64,000 nucleotides of DNA. It comes from Cyanobium sp. FACHB-13342. GTDB lineage: Bacteria; Cyanobacteriota; Cyanobacteriia; PCC-6307; Cyanobiaceae. Within the stretch, counting starts at the first letter, position 1; every line of letters starts with the position of its first letter. Shown here piece after piece: positions 21,878 through 30,463 of this stretch. The stretch spans positions 186,001 through 250,000 of the forward strand of contig NZ_JACJRT010000014.1 of the NCBI RefSeq assembly GCF_014697415.1, in the 5' to 3' direction. Below the pieces are notes generated by a model that saw only the letters and a program-made list of their open reading frames with translations, made no database searches and was not told where the DNA came from. A program made the translations under genes and the position numbers.

Positions 21878-22360
21878 ATGTCCACACCCGGGAAGGACCT
21901 GAACCTCCCGGGAGTAGAAACCTTCCACTGCTTCCAGGGTGAAAGCCTTCACGCCGGCCGCAGCGCTTTCTTCATCCGGCGGGGGGGGGGCATCGTGGTG
22001 AACCCGGCCAAGAACCGCCGCACCACGATCTTGGGCCCCTTTGCCACACCCTGGACGCTGCGAAAGTGCCACTGCACCTGTTTCGCGCTCTAGCCCAAAG
22101 CACATCGGCCACCACCTCCTGAGCTGATGGCGGGGTGCGATGAGCTGAAGGTGCTAGTGCATAGGCCGGAGAATCTGGCGTTCGCCGAAGAAATGGCCGG
22201 GCAGGGGCTGGGCGGCCAAAGGAAAGCCGGGAGCCCAATCCTGCACCTACAAACCGGATTGATCACCGTGGATGGCCAAAGCCTGACCATCCACTATTTG
22301 CGCCGGCACCTGCAGTGGCAACTCAGATTGCAAAGCAATAAGTTGCAGGGGGTGCGGTGA
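21878..22360 (+). pseudogene. queE: Decayed copy of queE
   Basis: The start reads GVETFHCFQGESLHAGRSAF and the end reads LQWQLRLQSNKLQGVR, matching VVETFHSLQGEGLHAGRSAF and HWRLSLQSHKLLGVR of the intact queE at 25992-26633. A run of ten G at 21981-21990 marks an internal deletion that removes the radical-SAM CX3CX2C motif, and the rest of the middle is frameshifted with further deletions (stop codon TAG at ~22091; reading resumes at DELKVLVH). The copy lies between the exporter operon and the cargo gene, in the same orientation as intact queE. The 274 bp before it (21604-21877) hold no gene that I recognise. Confidence 0.88.
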
Positions 22361-22374
22361 ATGGGGCTGAATAT

Positions 22375-25300
22375 TTAGACCAAGTCAGATCCAATCAGTT
22401 GGGTGACCATCTTCACCTTCCCACCCCAATCGAACTGCTGCTCGGTGAAATCAACTAGGCCGTCTTTGTCCGAATCCAGAGTGCTAAGGCGATGGTCTGC
22501 CAAGAAGGTTTGATAGCTGGAACCAAGAGCCTTGGTGAAGCTATCCACCGTGACACCAGTGGTGTAGGTAGCCGTTGAACCCGAATGGGCGTAACTTGAC
22601 ATGAAATAGAGATCGCTGTCGACGCCCACCGAATCCTGCATTCCCGTGACTTTAGTATCGAGATCAATAACAGTCTTTGAGGTAACAGCTTCTGAACCCT
22701 TCCGCAGACCAGCTTTAAGTAGAGCAGCATTCCCACCGTAGCCACCAATCAACTTGTCAAACCCATCTTTATCGAGGATTCCATTAAAAGCGCGAGCATT
22801 CTTAAACTCGTTGTCGCCATAGGCAGTGGACCCTCCAATTATATCATCCGTCAAAACATCATTATCATCAATGTAGCTGACCTCAAAGGACAGAGCCTCA
22901 AGGTCGTCGACAATCTTCACTGTCCCGAGCATGGCATCGAGCCCTCCCGAGCCATCGGGTGCAGCAGAGACGCCGCTATAATACAGCGGATTTAAATCAA
23001 ATTCAAGCTTGAAGACAAAATAGATTAGAGAATCCGGATCCTGATTAAAGCCAGCCCAAGATTCGCTCTGAATGGTGATTTTCCCCGTGGCAGAGTCATA
23101 CGAGAAATCCCCCGCACCCAATACAAGGGGGTCGCCCTCATAAACCAATCCACCAAAGGCGTCATAGCTAACGGACTGATACACAGAAATGGAAGAACCA
23201 TCACGCAGCTGGAAGCCTCCGAGCTTGGATGCCAATTCCGGGAGATCTACAATAAAATCGCGATCGATCGCACTGTCGACAGCAACACCCAAAGCGAAGT
23301 TACCGCTATTGGTGGCAGACAGCTTGTACTTCATCGTACCGTCAGCGGCCAAGAACGGCGTCCACACCAGGCGGAACTGCTGGCCAGGATCCGCACTAGA
23401 GAAGTCGATCTGATCAAGATCACCATTGCCGAAGCGAACGGGGTCCATGACGCTGAACTCATAGGCGTCGTAGGTGACGAAAGCGCCTTCGCTATCGGTA
23501 GCGGTTACAGCAACACGATAGAAGCCAGATTCCTTGAATGAAATAACACCATTAATAATCTGATATTGAGCAGAAGAAACGGCTGATCCACTAAAGTTAG
23601 TGACGGAGTACGTATAAACAAGAGGCTCGCTACCCTGGTCGACATCATCAAATGCCAAATCTCCAAAGAGGTTAAAAGAAACATTCTTGAGGAGGGCGAT
23701 AGTTGAATCAAGGGGCTCGACATCAACTACTGGGCCATCGTTGGTGCCGAGGATCGAGACCGTGATGACTTTGCTGGTGCCGTCTGCGGTGGCGACGGTG
23801 ATGGAGTCGGTGTAGGTCGTGCCGTCAACGAATTCGTTGTGGGCGGAGTCGGCGGTGTAGGTCCAAGCGCCAGCGGTGGTGATGGAGAACTTGCCGAAGC
23901 CGTTGCTGCCGGCGACGTCGGTCTGGGCGACGAAGGCAGCGGAACTGTCGACGTCGGTGGCCGACAGGCTGCCGCTGGTGCTGATGGCGGCGGCGGTGTC
24001 ACCTTCTGTCAGCGAAGCGGTGCTGGTGCCGGTGATGACGGCGGCATCGTTGGTGCCGAGGATCGTGATCTCAATTTGGATCGGAGACTGACCCCCATTC
24101 CGCACACTAAACGAGTCCTTTCTCGTGGCACCAGCAGCTAACGATTGAACCGTAGAATTGTCGTTGTCTAGCGTATAAGTCCAACCTCCATCTGTCGCAA
24201 CAACTGCAGTACCGAGAGTCGCGCCCGAGCCTGACACCAAGGCCCAATTACCACCAGACGTCGTTCCATTGGCATCTCCAGAGGCAACTCCGAATGTATC
24301 CGTTGGCTGGAGAGAATTATTATCCCCCCCTAGCTCTGTGACATTACCAGAGGTATCTCCAGAAATGGCCCCGAAGCTGTATGTGTAGTTGAATGTAGGA
24401 TCGCCAGTTAAGCCAGTTCCCGCCGTATCGAATTTGAACGCGGTTGCTCCAATGGTTGAATCACTGGCATTGTTAAAAGCAGCCAGGTCGGTCGCCAAAA
24501 GAGTGGCCGCGAAAGCCCGTGTTCCCACGCCGCCGCTTCCGGAGTCAGTGACGACCGCAGTCACCGTCTTCGCCTGCCCCGTCCCCCAGGATATGGAGAG
24601 CGTGATTTCATATTTATTTGTTACTGGTCCTGATCCGGTTGATGTTAATGTGACATTGACAAGTCCTTCTACTAATAAATTTCCATTCGCTTGTATGGTA
24701 AAAGTGGGCGTCCCATTTATGCCATTGGATTTATAAGTATTGGTGGTTGCCGCGGCCGCCTCCACCCCAACCTCCACCCCATCAATCGTCAGGGTGGTGC
24801 TGTCGACATCCGCCTGAATCGCGGCCAGCTGCTCGGTGGTGAGATCGTTGCCCAGCACCAACTGAGCAAACAGCTCGCCTTCGTCGCCGAGGGTGTCGGT
24901 GCTGCCGTTGAGGCGCGTGTCGAGGGCGTGGCCGATCTCCTCGAGCAGCACCGCCAGGATCGCGGCGTTGTCGCCGCTGCTGAGCAGCATCTCGCTCAGA
25001 TAGGTCGTTTCCGTGCCGTCGGCACCCACCACCGCATAGGCACCCAGGGCACCGTTCATCTCCGTGGCGCTGGCCACGGCGAAATTCAGGCCCACAAGGC
25101 CCGTGCCGGACGCCAGCAGCTCGATCAGCGCGGGATCACTGCTGCCGAATACCTGTTGCAGCAGGGCTTCGAAGCCGGTCGGATCGGAGCTGGCGGAGGT
25201 GGCGAGATAGGCCCAGGCTTTCTGGAGCGACGCCTGCAGCTGCTCCTCGGGGGTGAAGGCGGTGTAGTCGCCATCGGCGTCCCACCAGCCGTTGTCCCCA

Positions 25301-25488
25301 AGCGTGATCGGGCCATCTGAAGGCGTATCCGTGCTCACCGGCTCGCTGGACGCGACCTCCACGGTCACGGTCGCCGTCGTGCCCTCAGCGTCCGTAAGCA
25401 CGACCGCATCGCTCTCAAGGCTGGCATCCAGCAGAACGGGCTCGGGAGCGAGCCCGGTGATCGGATCCAAAGCGAGGAGGTCGGCCAT
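22375..25488 (-). CDS. Large secreted protein with VCBS repeats and EF-hand; probable type I secretion cargo
   Basis: 1037 residues, acidic, without an N-terminal signal peptide and almost without Cys. An N-terminal ~240-residue region contains LLEEIGHALDTRLNGS, a form of a zinc-protease helix in which the first His is replaced (EEIGH, not HEIGH). VCBS-type repeats follow, each ending ILGTNDA/ILGTNDG (~390-600), then cadherin-like segments. Near the C-terminus is a canonical EF-hand loop (DSDKDGLVDFTE). No RTX nonapeptide array is visible. The last residues (MVTQLIGSDLV) may be the export signal. Base composition is patchy: GC-rich blocks alternate with A/T-rich ones. Function is unknown; surface or adhesive roles are typical of such proteins. 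Confidence 0.85.
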   Translation of the reverse strand: MADLLALDPITGLAPEPVLLDASLESDAVVLTDAEGTTATVTVEVASSEPVSTDTPSDGPITLGDNGWWDADGDYTAFTPEEQLQASLQKAWAYLATSASSDPTGFEALLQQVFGSSDPALIELLASGTGLVGLNFAVASATEMNGALGAYAVVGADGTETTYLSEMLLSSGDNAAILAVLLEEIGHALDTRLNGSTDTLGDEGELFAQLVLGNDLTTEQLAAIQADVDSTTLTIDGVEVGVEAAAATTNTYKSNGINGTPTFTIQANGNLLVEGLVNVTLTSTGSGPVTNKYEITLSISWGTGQAKTVTAVVTDSGSGGVGTRAFAATLLATDLAAFNNASDSTIGATAFKFDTAGTGLTGDPTFNYTYSFGAISGDTSGNVTELGGDNNSLQPTDTFGVASGDANGTTSGGNWALVSGSGATLGTAVVATDGGWTYTLDNDNSTVQSLAAGATRKDSFSVRNGGQSPIQIEITILGTNDAAVITGTSTASLTEGDTAAAISTSGSLSATDVDSSAAFVAQTDVAGSNGFGKFSITTAGAWTYTADSAHNEFVDGTTYTDSITVATADGTSKVITVSILGTNDGPVVDVEPLDSTIALLKNVSFNLFGDLAFDDVDQGSEPLVYTYSVTNFSGSAVSSAQYQIINGVISFKESGFYRVAVTATDSEGAFVTYDAYEFSVMDPVRFGNGDLDQIDFSSADPGQQFRLVWTPFLAADGTMKYKLSATNSGNFALGVAVDSAIDRDFIVDLPELASKLGGFQLRDGSSISVYQSVSYDAFGGLVYEGDPLVLGAGDFSYDSATGKITIQSESWAGFNQDPDSLIYFVFKLEFDLNPLYYSGVSAAPDGSGGLDAMLGTVKIVDDLEALSFEVSYIDDNDVLTDDIIGGSTAYGDNEFKNARAFNGILDKDGFDKLIGGYGGNAALLKAGLRKGSEAVTSKTVIDLDTKVTGMQDSVGVDSDLYFMSSYAHSGSTATYTTGVTVDSFTKALGSSYQTFLADHRLSTLDSDKDGLVDFTEQQFDWGGKVKMVTQLIGSDLV
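23736..24065. repeat. Direct repeat bounding one VCBS unit
   Basis: A 21-bp sequence encoding the ILGTND turn occurs at 23736-23756 and again, identically, at 24045-24065, 309 bp (103 codons) apart. This is the period of the VCBS module. The DNA between is much more GC-rich than that on either side, consistent with a repeat unit spread by recombination. Confidence 0.75.
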
Positions 25489-25991
25489 AGGAGTGGGTTA
25501 TGTAAACGATGCGCAACCTTGACAAAAGTTCCTGGGCATGAAGGAACCTTATTTGGCTCAAGCGCCAACTAAATTAACCCCGAAACGCTAGCACCAAGCT
25601 CCGGCCGGCCTGCAGGACAGGGCTACGCGCGGCCCACAGCGAAGGTAGCGATCAGCTCTAAAAACCATTGCGGTGCAAGGGCTTTGACGAATCTGAGAGA
25701 TCGCTGAGAAGTCTTTTTGGTGCCTGCACAACCAAGAATCCGGGCTAATCCGCAGGAAGAGAAGCCCAGCGCTATGCAGTTCCTGCATAAAATTGCGAAA
25801 TGTATCGGGCCACACTGTTCCGCCCAGGAATGCATGCTCGAAGCGCGGCCCGTGCCTTCACATCTCCTCCGTGTGCTATCCGCAGCCAGCAAAACTGAAG
25901 GGCCGTCGACCAAGAGATGAAAATTTCCTGAAGACGCCTCTGCCGCCGGGGCTTAGACCAGAGCCAGGTCAATCCCCAGGCGTGCTCCCCC
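25489..25991. other. 503-bp intergenic region between the cargo gene and queE
   Basis: No convincing gene. The short open frames here have no recognisable motif. It is A/T-richer than the backbone. It contains the hairpin at 25528-25547 and another perfect inverted repeat, ATGCAG-TTC-CTGCAT, at 25774-25788. It must carry the promoter(s) of the leftward cargo gene and possibly of queE, but I cannot place -10/-35 boxes with confidence. Confidence 0.5.
25528..25547 (-). promoter_or_regulatory. Hairpin in the probable 5' leader of the cargo gene
   Basis: GTTCCT and AGGAAC form a 6-bp stem around an 8-base loop, 40-60 bp upstream of the cargo start. Read in the cargo direction the stem is followed by TTTT (25527-25524), so it could be a weak terminator/attenuator or simply a leader structure. 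Confidence 0.3.
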
Positions 25992-26633
25992 GTGCCCCAG
26001 CCCCCGGCCGCTGAGTCCCTCCCGGTGGTGGAAACCTTCCACTCCCTCCAGGGCGAAGGGCTCCATGCGGGCCGCAGCGCCTTCTTCATTCGCCTGGGTG
26101 GCTGCAGCGTGGGCTGCTCCTGGTGCGACACCAAGCACTCCTGGCCCGCAGCGGTGCACCCCCAACAGCCCCTGGCCTCGCTGAACGCCAAAGCCAGGGC
26201 CGCCGCGGCGGCCGGCGCCGCCTTTGTGGTGGTCACCGGCGGCGAGCCGCTGCACCACGATCTCGGGCCCCTTTGCCAGGCCCTGGAGCGCTCAGGCCTG
26301 CCGCTGCACCTGGAAACCAGCGGCGTGGATCCGCTCAGCGGCCGCTTCAGCTGGATCACCCTCTCGCCCAAGCGCCACCGGCCGCCCACCGCGGAGCTGC
26401 TGGCGGCCTGCCACGAACTCAAGGTGGTGGTGCACGAGGCCGCCGATCTGGCCTTCGCCGCGGCCATGGCCACCCAGACCCAAACGGCCCGCGCCGGCAG
26501 CCCCGGCCCCGCGCTGCTGCTGCAACCGGGCTGGGAGTGCCCCAGAGGCCAGGCCCTGGCGATCGACTACGTGCGCCGCCACCCCCATTGGCGGCTCAGC
26601 CTGCAGAGCCACAAGCTGCTGGGGGTGCGCTGA
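25992..26633 (+). CDS. queE: 7-carboxy-7-deazaguanine synthase
   Basis: 213 residues from a GTG start. It has the QueE motif VVETFHSLQGEGLHAGRSAF and the radical-SAM cluster ligands in GGCSVGCSWCDT (CX3CX2C), then VVVTGGEPLHHDLGP. QueE rearranges carboxytetrahydropterin to 7-carboxy-7-deazaguanine with a [4Fe-4S] cluster and SAM; QueC (29777) takes the next step toward preQ0 and queuosine. The two genes are separated here by the MscS/binding-protein/ecotin operon on the other strand. It is convergent with the MscS gene, 4 bp apart. Confidence 0.93.
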   Translation: MPQPPAAESLPVVETFHSLQGEGLHAGRSAFFIRLGGCSVGCSWCDTKHSWPAAVHPQQPLASLNAKARAAAAAGAAFVVVTGGEPLHHDLGPLCQALERSGLPLHLETSGVDPLSGRFSWITLSPKRHRPPTAELLAACHELKVVVHEAADLAFAAAMATQTQTARAGSPGPALLLQPGWECPRGQALAIDYVRRHPHWRLSLQSHKLLGVR

Positions 26634-26637
26634 GGCC

Positions 26638-27867
26638 TCAGGGGTCGCTGGCCTGGGTGAGCACCCGCTGGGGGAAGGGAAACTCGATGCCCCGCTCCTG
26701 GAAGGCATGCCAGATCGCCCGCCGCATCTCGCTGCTGATGTCGCTATTGCGCATCGGATTGGCGATCCAGAAGCGCAGGCCGTAGTCGATCGACGACTCG
26801 CCGTACTGCAGCAACAGGGCCTTGGGAGCCGGCTCCGCCAGCACCCGCGGATGGGCCCGGGCCACCTGCTCCAGCAGGGCGATCACCGCATCGGGGTCGT
26901 GGCGGTAGGCCGCCCCCACCAGCACCTCGCTGCGGCGCATGCGGTCGCTGCCGGTGTAGGTGGTGGTGGTGTCGGTGAAAAAGATCTGGTTGGGCACCAC
27001 CAGCTCCACGTTGTCGCGGCTGCGCCAGAGGGTGGCGGCCCGCAGGCCGAGGCGCCGCACCTCCACCGGATCGCCCTGAAACAGCAGGATCTCCCCCGGC
27101 CGCACCGATCCCTCGAACAGCAGCCAGAGGCCACTCACGAAGTTGGAGAACACCTCCTTGATGCCGAAGCCCAGGCCCACCGACAACCCTCCGGCAATGG
27201 CCGCCACCGCCGTGCCGTTCAGCCCGATCTGGTTGCCCAGCCAGAGCACTCCCACACCGATCAGCACGTAGCGCAGGATCAACTCGAACACCTTGCGGTT
27301 GGCGGCCGTCATGCCCATCAGCCGCTCCAGCACCGCCCCGAGCACCAGCACCGGCAGCTCCGAGAGCACCACCAGGAAGTAGGGAAGAGTCAGCAGCAGC
27401 ACGGTGCCGCCCAGGGTGAGCTGCTCGCCGAACAGCTCCAGCAGGGGAAGGGAGGCCACCGCGCCGAGGCCATCGAGCCGCTCCACCAGCGCCAGCAGCA
27501 CCAGCACCACAAACAGCGGCCGCACCGCCCGCACCCAGTAGGCCTCCACTGCCGCCGCTGGGTGGAACCGCCGCAACACCAGCCGCAACCCATCGAGAAC
27601 CGTCCAGACCGCCACCAGCTGCAGCACCAGCAGCAGCAGACCCGCCGGCAGGCGCGCCAGGCCAAAGCCCACGCAGGCCAGCTGCAGCGCCGCGATCACC
27701 GCCAGCTCGCCCGCCACCCGCAGCCAGCTGCCCGCCGAGGGGCGCCAGCGCAGCCGCCAGGCCCGATGGGCCACCAGCAGGCCCAGAGCCACACCCACCT
27801 GCAGCAGCACCGAGCCGCGCAGCAGCAAGCCGCTCCAACCGGAAATCAGATAGAGGAGATCGTTCAT
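26638..27867 (-). CDS. MscS-family mechanosensitive ion channel (second copy)
   Basis: 409 residues; about six hydrophobic segments, then the same pore block as the first copy (GLGFGIKEVFSNFVSGLWLL), RSRDNVELVVPNQIFF, DRMRRSEVLVGAAYRHDP and FWIANPMRNSDISSEM. It matches the MscS at 473-1729 over the whole C-terminal half, with the N-terminal membrane part more diverged. It is the last gene of a three-gene operon after ecotin and a solute-binding lipoprotein; its start overlaps the latter's stop by 4 bp (ATGA), exactly as in the first locus. Confidence 0.9.
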   Translation of the reverse strand: MNDLLYLISGWSGLLLRGSVLLQVGVALGLLVAHRAWRLRWRPSAGSWLRVAGELAVIAALQLACVGFGLARLPAGLLLLVLQLVAVWTVLDGLRLVLRRFHPAAAVEAYWVRAVRPLFVVLVLLALVERLDGLGAVASLPLLELFGEQLTLGGTVLLLTLPYFLVVLSELPVLVLGAVLERLMGMTAANRKVFELILRYVLIGVGVLWLGNQIGLNGTAVAAIAGGLSVGLGFGIKEVFSNFVSGLWLLFEGSVRPGEILLFQGDPVEVRRLGLRAATLWRSRDNVELVVPNQIFFTDTTTTYTGSDRMRRSEVLVGAAYRHDPDAVIALLEQVARAHPRVLAEPAPKALLLQYGESSIDYGLRFWIANPMRNSDISSEMRRAIWHAFQERGIEFPFPQRVLTQASDP

Positions 27868-29108
27868 CGGCCCGCCAGCGCCTCCATCGCCGCCAGCACC
27901 TGCTCCGCGCTGCGCTCGCCGTACACGGCCTCCTTCAGCAGCTGGCTGAGGGGATCGGCCAGCTCACGCATGCGCACGCCCTCCTGAAAGGTGAGCACGA
28001 GGGAATCCCGGAGGCTCCCCTCCATCGCCGCCAGCTCCGGCGCCTCCTTCACCGGCACCACCACGTTCTGGTTCACCGGCATGTTGCCCTCGGCGCGCAC
28101 CATCAGGTTGTTCTGGCTGAAGTCGTTGAGGGCAAACAGGGCAAAGCGCTCAGCCACCCGGCGCTGGCTCGGCGTGGAGTCGCGGCCGAAGCTCAGCACC
28201 AGCACATTGGCCAGCGGACGGCTCGCCTGGCCGTTCACCCCCCGCGGCAGCACCGACACCGCCAGGTGGGTGCCCAGCGACTTGCGCAGCCGGCCGATGG
28301 CGGTGGCGTTGCAGCTGATCCAGTCGAGCTGGCCCCGCTCGAGCCGCTGCACCAGCTGGTCGCCATCGTCCACAAACACCAGGCTGGGGATCACGTTTGA
28401 GCGGTAGAGCCAGCGCAACCAGGCCAGCACCCGGCCCCGGGCCGCCGGATCCAGCCGCGGCGCCCCCCCAGCCACCGTCTTCGGATCAAACAGATGCAGC
28501 AGCGGGGGCTGGGCCCCAAAACCGGTGGCGGTCCAGAGCAGTTCATGGAGCTCCAGCGACAGGCCCATGCGCCGGCCCGCAGCGGCCTGGGCCACCAACT
28601 GCTCGAGGCTGGCGGGGGGGCGCGACAGGCGCCGCCGGTCGTAGCAGGCCAGGCTCGGCTGCACCAGGAGCGGCAGGGCGGCGTAGCCCTGGCCCTGGCG
28701 AAAGGACGGCAAAAACTGAAGCCGCAGCGGCTCGAGCTGGGCCGCCCCCAGCTCCACCGGACTGGTGTAGCCGCGACGGGCCAGGTTGAACGCGGCCGGC
28801 ACCCGGGTGATCAGCAGATCCGGGCCGACGCCCAACGACGAGCGCTCGCTGACGTTCTGCAGCAGCTGCCCCTCCGGCACGTAGCGGAAATGCAGGTTGA
28901 CCCCGGGATTGACCCGCATGAAGTCGTGCACCATCTGGCCGGCCAGCTGCCTGAGGCTGGCGCTGGCCACCCGATCACCCCCGGCCCCGGGAGCGATCGT
29001 GATCTGCACGTTCTCCAGCGGCGCCACCGCCCCCCGGCAGCCCGCCAGGAGCAGGGAGAGGGCGAGCCCCACACCCGCCCAGGGAGCCATCCGACGCACA
29101 GGCGGCAT
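27864..29108 (-). CDS. Solute-binding lipoprotein paired with MscS channel
   Basis: 414 residues from the ATG at 29108 ([12 protein letters not shown]), five bases after the ecotin stop. The lipobox LLLAGC gives a lipid-anchored periplasmic protein. The body resembles extracellular solute-binding family 1: [69 protein letters not shown]. No ABC permease or ATPase lies nearby; the partner is the MscS channel. It is paralogous to the truncated gene at 1-476. An apparent upstream extension to 29651 runs through the ecotin gene in another frame and is rejected. Confidence 0.82.
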   Translation of the reverse strand: MPPVRRMAPWAGVGLALSLLLAGCRGAVAPLENVQITIAPGAGGDRVASASLRQLAGQMVHDFMRVNPGVNLHFRYVPEGQLLQNVSERSSLGVGPDLLITRVPAAFNLARRGYTSPVELGAAQLEPLRLQFLPSFRQGQGYAALPLLVQPSLACYDRRRLSRPPASLEQLVAQAAAGRRMGLSLELHELLWTATGFGAQPPLLHLFDPKTVAGGAPRLDPAARGRVLAWLRWLYRSNVIPSLVFVDDGDQLVQRLERGQLDWISCNATAIGRLRKSLGTHLAVSVLPRGVNGQASRPLANVLVLSFGRDSTPSQRRVAERFALFALNDFSQNNLMVRAEGNMPVNQNVVVPVKEAPELAAMEGSLRDSLVLTFQEGVRMRELADPLSQLLKEAVYGERSAEQVLAAMEALAGR

Positions 29109-29113
29109 GGGCG

Positions 29114-29671
29114 TCAGAACAGGTTGGCCGGCCGCTCCTGGCTCTCGGCCTTCCACAGCCGCCAGCGCAGCTCCAGGGGGCGGGGAGCATCCACCACGAT
29201 CGGGCGGCTGGCGTTGTAGGGCACCACAAACGGCTTGCCCGCCATCGGCACGAAGGCCCGGCGGCGGGGCTGCTCCGGCGGACAGGCCATGCGGGTGGAG
29301 GCCAGGGCGCCCACATCCGTGACCCGGTAGATCACCGGCCCACCCTCCTGGGCAGGCTTCACGGGGCGGAGCTTGCCGCCAAACATCTGACGGTTGCAAT
29401 CCACCTGGGCCATCTGGCCCACGATCAGCTGCACCCGCCAGTCGGCCGGGTTGGACGACAGGGCGGGATCGACATTGGGCCGCAGCACCCCCGGCAGCTG
29501 GATCACCCAGCGGCGATCCCCCGGCGCCGGCTTGGGGTAGCCCGAGAGATCCAGCCGGGGAATGGCCCCCGCTTGCGGCACCGAGGCCGGCACCAGGGCC
29601 AGGGCCAGCGCCCCGCAGGCCAGCCCCAGCACGCGGGGGGAGCGGAGCCAAGGGCGCAGGCGCTGAACCAT
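29114..29671 (-). CDS. eco: Ecotin-family serine protease inhibitor
   Basis: 185 residues with an N-terminal hydrophobic export signal ([20 protein letters not shown]). The mature part matches ecotin block by block: [50 protein letters not shown]-like loop [26 protein letters not shown] and RWRLWKAE. The disulfide Cys pair (VDCN / MACP) is kept. The reactive-site residue that is Met84 in E. coli ecotin (STMMAC) is Arg here (STRMAC), predicting preference for trypsin-like proteases. Ecotin dimers act in the periplasm against foreign serine proteases. It heads the operon with the binding lipoprotein and MscS. Confidence 0.88.
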   Translation of the reverse strand: MVQRLRPWLRSPRVLGLACGALALALVPASVPQAGAIPRLDLSGYPKPAPGDRRWVIQLPGVLRPNVDPALSSNPADWRVQLIVGQMAQVDCNRQMFGGKLRPVKPAQEGGPVIYRVTDVGALASTRMACPPEQPRRRAFVPMAGKPFVVPYNASRPIVVDAPRPLELRWRLWKAESQERPANLF

Positions 29672-29776
29672 CGCAGCAATCCGATCAACAGACGGTGGCC
29701 GCAGTCTGGCGAGACTGGCCGCCAGCGTCAGCCATCTGCCAGCCTGCAGGTCTGTGCTGCACCGCCCGGCCCCTCC

Positions 29777-30463
29777 GTGTCCGCCCAGCCCCTCACCATC
29801 GCCCTGCTCTCCGGCGGGCTGGATTCGGCCACCGCGGCAGCCCTGGCCCTCGAGGCCGGCCACCGGGTGATCGGCTTGTCGTTCGACTACGGCCAGCGCC
29901 ACCGCCGCGAGCTCGAGGCCGCCACCGGCCTGGCCACCAGCCTCGGCCTCGAAGAGCACCACACGATCCACGTCAACCTGGCCGCCTGGGGAGGGTCGTC
30001 CCTCACCGATGGGGCCCAGGCCATCCCCACCGGTGGCGTGGAGGCGGGCGTGATTCCCAGCACCTACGTGCCGGGCCGCAACACCGTGTTCATCGCCCTG
30101 GGGCTGAGCCTGGCCGAGGCCCGCGGCGCCGGGCGGCTGGTGCTGGGGGTGAATGCCGTGGATTACTCCGGCTACCCCGACTGCCGCCCCGACTACCTGG
30201 CCGCCTTCCAGACCCTGGCCGACCTGGCCAGCAAGGCCGGCCGCGAGGGCCACGGCGCCCAGCTCTGGGCCCCGCTCGTGCACTGGAGCAAAACCCAGAT
30301 CGTGCAGGAGGCCCTGCGGCTGGACGTGCCGATTGCGGCCACCTGGAGTTGCTACAGCGGCGGCGACCAGCCCTGCGGCGTGTGCGACAGCTGCCGCATC
30401 CGCGATGCCGCCCTGATCGAAGCGGGCCGGCCCGACCTGGCCAGCCGGCCCCCAGCCCCATGA
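29777..30463 (+). CDS. queC: 7-cyano-7-deazaguanine synthase
   Basis: 228 residues from a GTG at 29777, chosen because the PP-loop ([13 protein letters not shown]) then begins ~9 residues in, as in QueC; longer frames run into the ecotin promoter region. Family blocks: [45 protein letters not shown] and the zinc-binding end [15 protein letters not shown]. It converts 7-carboxy-7-deazaguanine to preQ0 with ATP and ammonia. Its stop overlaps the pabB start by 4 bp. Confidence 0.95.
   Translation: MSAQPLTIALLSGGLDSATAAALALEAGHRVIGLSFDYGQRHRRELEAATGLATSLGLEEHHTIHVNLAAWGGSSLTDGAQAIPTGGVEAGVIPSTYVPGRNTVFIALGLSLAEARGAGRLVLGVNAVDYSGYPDCRPDYLAAFQTLADLASKAGREGHGAQLWAPLVHWSKTQIVQEALRLDVPIAATWSCYSGGDQPCGVCDSCRIRDAALIEAGRPDLASRPPAP

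Noticed and set aside
25588-25920. Short open frames in the gap between the cargo gene and queE
   Set aside because: No recognisable motif, poor codon pattern and conflicting overlapping frames; not listed as genes.
21604-26000. Insertion sequence or transposon around the secreted-protein gene
   Set aside because: No transposase, integrase or terminal inverted repeats were found; the queE duplication is the only boundary signal.
29108-29651. N-terminal extension of the solute-binding lipoprotein through the ecotin gene
   Set aside because: The extension is Gly/Pro/Ala-rich noise; the lipoprotein signal starts at 29108 and the ecotin frame is clearly the coding one.
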